From: Pelagibius sp. Alg239-R121
GTDB lineage: Bacteria > Pseudomonadota > Alphaproteobacteria > Kiloniellales > Kiloniellaceae
Direction of reading: 5' to 3'
Assembly: GCF_947331435.1 (NCBI RefSeq)
Contig: NZ_CAMZOF010000002.1
Span: 1-64,000 of the forward strand
Length of the DNA: 64,000 nt
The first letter of the stretch is position 1; every line of letters begins with the position of its first letter. The notes beneath the pieces were generated by a model. It saw nothing but the letters and a program-made list of their open reading frames with translations. It was not told the origin of the DNA and did not search any database. Below, one piece after another: positions 62,305-64,000 of the stretch. Position numbers and translations under genes: made by a program.

Positions 62305-62955
62305 TTACGAGAGCCCCATCGCCCGCTGTCGTGCACGGTCGATATGATAGACAAGCGTGTCCATGGCGCCTTGCTCATCTCTTGCCTGCATGGCTTCGAC
62401 CACGTTCAGGTGTTCTTTCATCACCGGAACCACATAGCCTTCGATGCGCGTCAGTTCCTGACGGATCAAGCGGATCTTCAAAGAGTTCACACGATAGGCC
62501 TTGGTTGCGATCTCGTTTTTTAAAGAATCAACCAACAGGTCATGGAATCCCCAGTCCACTGTCTGCGCCTTGGCTTCGAGTTCGGTGGAAATACCGAATT
62601 CCAATGCCTCGTCCAAAACCTCCTGATGCCGCAGCCTGATTTCCTCGAGCTGTGCGTCACTGGCCGTCCGGGTGCAGTGCGCGACGGCCTCTTTCTCGAG
62701 AATGATTCGGAACTGATAGGCGTCGCGTACAAGGTTGAAGTCGATGGCGGCGATCTGCATGCCACGTTGCGGCACAGTGGTGATCAGGCCTTCTGCCTCC
62801 AAGCGCGGTACCAGCTCCCGGATGGCGGCCAGGGTCATACCAGTCAGTTCGACCAATTCGCGCTGCGAGACGAACTGTCCTGGCCGTACATGGCTGGCAA
62901 GAAGGTGCCGCGTGAAGGACTGATAAGCCTGATCACGCATTTTTTCTACTGCCAT
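62305..62955 (-). CDS. GntR-family regulator with FCD domain
   Basis: The 216-residue regulator has an N-terminal winged helix (about 8-72; GQFVSQRELVELTGMTLAAIRELVPRLEAEGL) and an all-helical FCD ligand domain (about 85-210) with metal-type histidines in WGFHDLLVDS and TLVYHIDRARQR. FadR-like FCD proteins respond to organic acids. It follows the DapA-family gene by 48 bp on the same strand and probably controls it. Confidence 0.92.
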   Translation of the reverse strand: MAVEKMRDQAYQSFTRHLLASHVRPGQFVSQRELVELTGMTLAAIRELVPRLEAEGLITTVPQRGMQIAAIDFNLVRDAYQFRIILEKEAVAHCTRTASDAQLEEIRLRHQEVLDEALEFGISTELEAKAQTVDWGFHDLLVDSLKNEIATKAYRVNSLKIRLIRQELTRIEGYVVPVMKEHLNVVEAMQARDEQGAMDTLVYHIDRARQRAMGLS

Positions 62956-63003
62956 AGCCCAACCTCGATTATTCGCTGTGATGCCATCGGCAGTGTCCCG
63001 GTT

Positions 63004-63897
63004 TCACGCGGCCTTGCGACTCTTCAGCAGATCCAGTTCCTGCTGCAACTGTGCAGCGACTTCTTCTTCGATCTTCAAAAGCGGCGCACGAACGCACGAC
63101 CAGGCAGCTTCGTCGCTTTGCTGCGCGATCGCGGTTTTAATCGCAGGGATGAGCGGATGCTTTGAAAGCAATTCGACAAGATCGTTGATATAGGGTTGCT
63201 CAACACCATCCCAAGCCATTCGGCGAAGGGAGCCAGGATCGAGATTGGCCATGCCACAGATCGCACCTGCTCCGCCCTTGCGCACCGCTGCCGCCAAGTG
63301 ACGCTCTTCACCGACCAGAATTGAAATGTCGTTGTGGGTCGCCAGCAAGGTCTGCGTGTAATCCCAGTCGCTGGTTGAATCCTTTACTGCAATAATGCTG
63401 CCGCCCAACGCATCGCGCAGACGCGCGATCAGATCCACGCTCAAGGCAACACCCGTCAAAGAAGGAATATTGTAGAGAATAATCTCCACGGACCCTCGAT
63501 CGAGCTGCTCAAACACTGCCCGATACCAGGCAATGACCCCTTCGTCTTCGGGTTGTTTGAAATAGTAGGGTGGCGGCAGGAGCACCCGCTTGCAGCCTAT
63601 AGACTGTGCGGCTTTAATTTGCGCCACGGCATCCATTACCGCTGTCGCACTGATCCCCGAGACAAGCCGGTCACCGGTGATGCCCGCCTCGTTGAAGCCT
63701 CCCAGAAGCCGGCAGCGTTCTTCCCAGGCAATCGACGCCCCCTCACCGGTCGTCCCGAACAGCGTAACGCTGTCACAGCCGCCCTCCAGGCAGGTACGGG
63801 CATGTGCCAGCAAGGCCGCATCCGCGATCTCACCTGACGGTTGGAAAGGTGTCGCCAAGGCAACCGAAAGGCCAAATCTCTCGTTCATAGCGCTCAC
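63004..63897 (-). CDS. dihydrodipicolinate synthase/N-acetylneuraminate lyase family aldolase
   Basis: The 297-residue TIM-barrel enzyme has GTTGEG at the pyruvate site, the tyrosine in LYNIPS and the Schiff-base lysine in IAVKDSTSD (about 172). The family condenses or cleaves pyruvate with an aldehyde. Its pairing with a GntR regulator points to catabolism of a sugar acid or hydroxy-amino acid rather than lysine synthesis. ATG 63897 is the first start; MNERF four codons in is an alternative. Confidence 0.9.
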   Translation of the reverse strand: MSAMNERFGLSVALATPFQPSGEIADAALLAHARTCLEGGCDSVTLFGTTGEGASIAWEERCRLLGGFNEAGITGDRLVSGISATAVMDAVAQIKAAQSIGCKRVLLPPPYYFKQPEDEGVIAWYRAVFEQLDRGSVEIILYNIPSLTGVALSVDLIARLRDALGGSIIAVKDSTSDWDYTQTLLATHNDISILVGEERHLAAAVRKGGAGAICGMANLDPGSLRRMAWDGVEQPYINDLVELLSKHPLIPAIKTAIAQQSDEAAWSCVRAPLLKIEEEVAAQLQQELDLLKSRKAA

Positions 63898-64000
63898 ACA
63901 ATAACTTACAACGAACTAACATGTTACTCTGCGGATTTTGCGTTGCAAGCAGAGATTTATCGTGGCAGGCTTTTCCCAGAGCGTGTCGGTTCTTGACGGC

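Overview
The window looks like chromosome of a free-living, GC-rich alphaproteobacterium, probably of the Rhodospirillales/Kiloniellales kind. This rests on the block N-acetylmuramoyl-alanine amidase - PBP1A - RF2 divergent from RNase E, the aroQ-accB-accC-aat series, a phasin and several XRE regulators of an alphaproteobacterial type. The species-level assignment is a guess. No rRNA, tRNA, CRISPR array or intact insertion sequence was seen.

Layout. 0.3-7 kb is accessory: an AHSA1/SRPBCC protein, a large exported BNR-propeller/CARDB protein, an IS30-family remnant, and a phytanoyl-CoA-dioxygenase-like gene divergent from a LysR gene that is broken by a 260-bp MITE-like element and by an amber codon. 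7-24.6 kb is core: prfB with its programmed +1 frameshift, mrcA, amiC (its start lies in a 15-bp minisatellite), rne with a strong terminator, an aminotransferase, a gamma-glutamyltransferase homologue without its nucleophile, an M48 protease with TPRs, a DsbA-like protein, aroQ, accB, accC and aat. 25-33 kb holds an XRE regulator, a CurA-like reductase with a DenD-like dehydrogenase, a phasin, a two-module AAA+ ATPase and a B12-binding radical SAM protein.

33-46 kb is the most coherent accessory unit. Leftward it reads ridA-rpiR-oppA-B-C-D-F; rightward dctQ-dctM-dctP, an M81 peptidase and a D-threonine-aldolase/D-serine-dehydratase-like PLP enzyme. Two 17-bp palindromes of HexR/RpiR type lie between the two operons, one before each first gene. 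The gene content suggests uptake and breakdown of a peptide or conjugate containing D- or hydroxy-amino acids; the substrate is unknown. A 147-bp inverted-repeat remnant follows it.

46-53 kb carries single metabolic genes: a YCF48-like propeller, an MBL-fold hydrolase, an RraA-like protein, a PPOX-fold protein, a metzincin with a Lys/Ala-rich head and PPC-like tail, a cupin, a SnoaL-like protein, a DUF899 protein and a second XRE regulator. 53.5-57 kb is a redox operon of three c-type cytochromes and a Tat-exported multicopper oxidase. 57-61 kb has a YfbK-like von Willebrand lipoprotein, divergent from a small ArfA-type ribosome-rescue gene with a hairpin inside its coding region, and two hypothetical proteins. 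61-64 kb ends with a MipA/OmpV porin-like protein, a GntR regulator and a DapA-family aldolase.

The points most worth following are the RpiR divergon, the MITE-broken LysR gene with its reconstructable target site, the ArfA/RF2 pair, and the inactive-looking gamma-glutamyltransferase.
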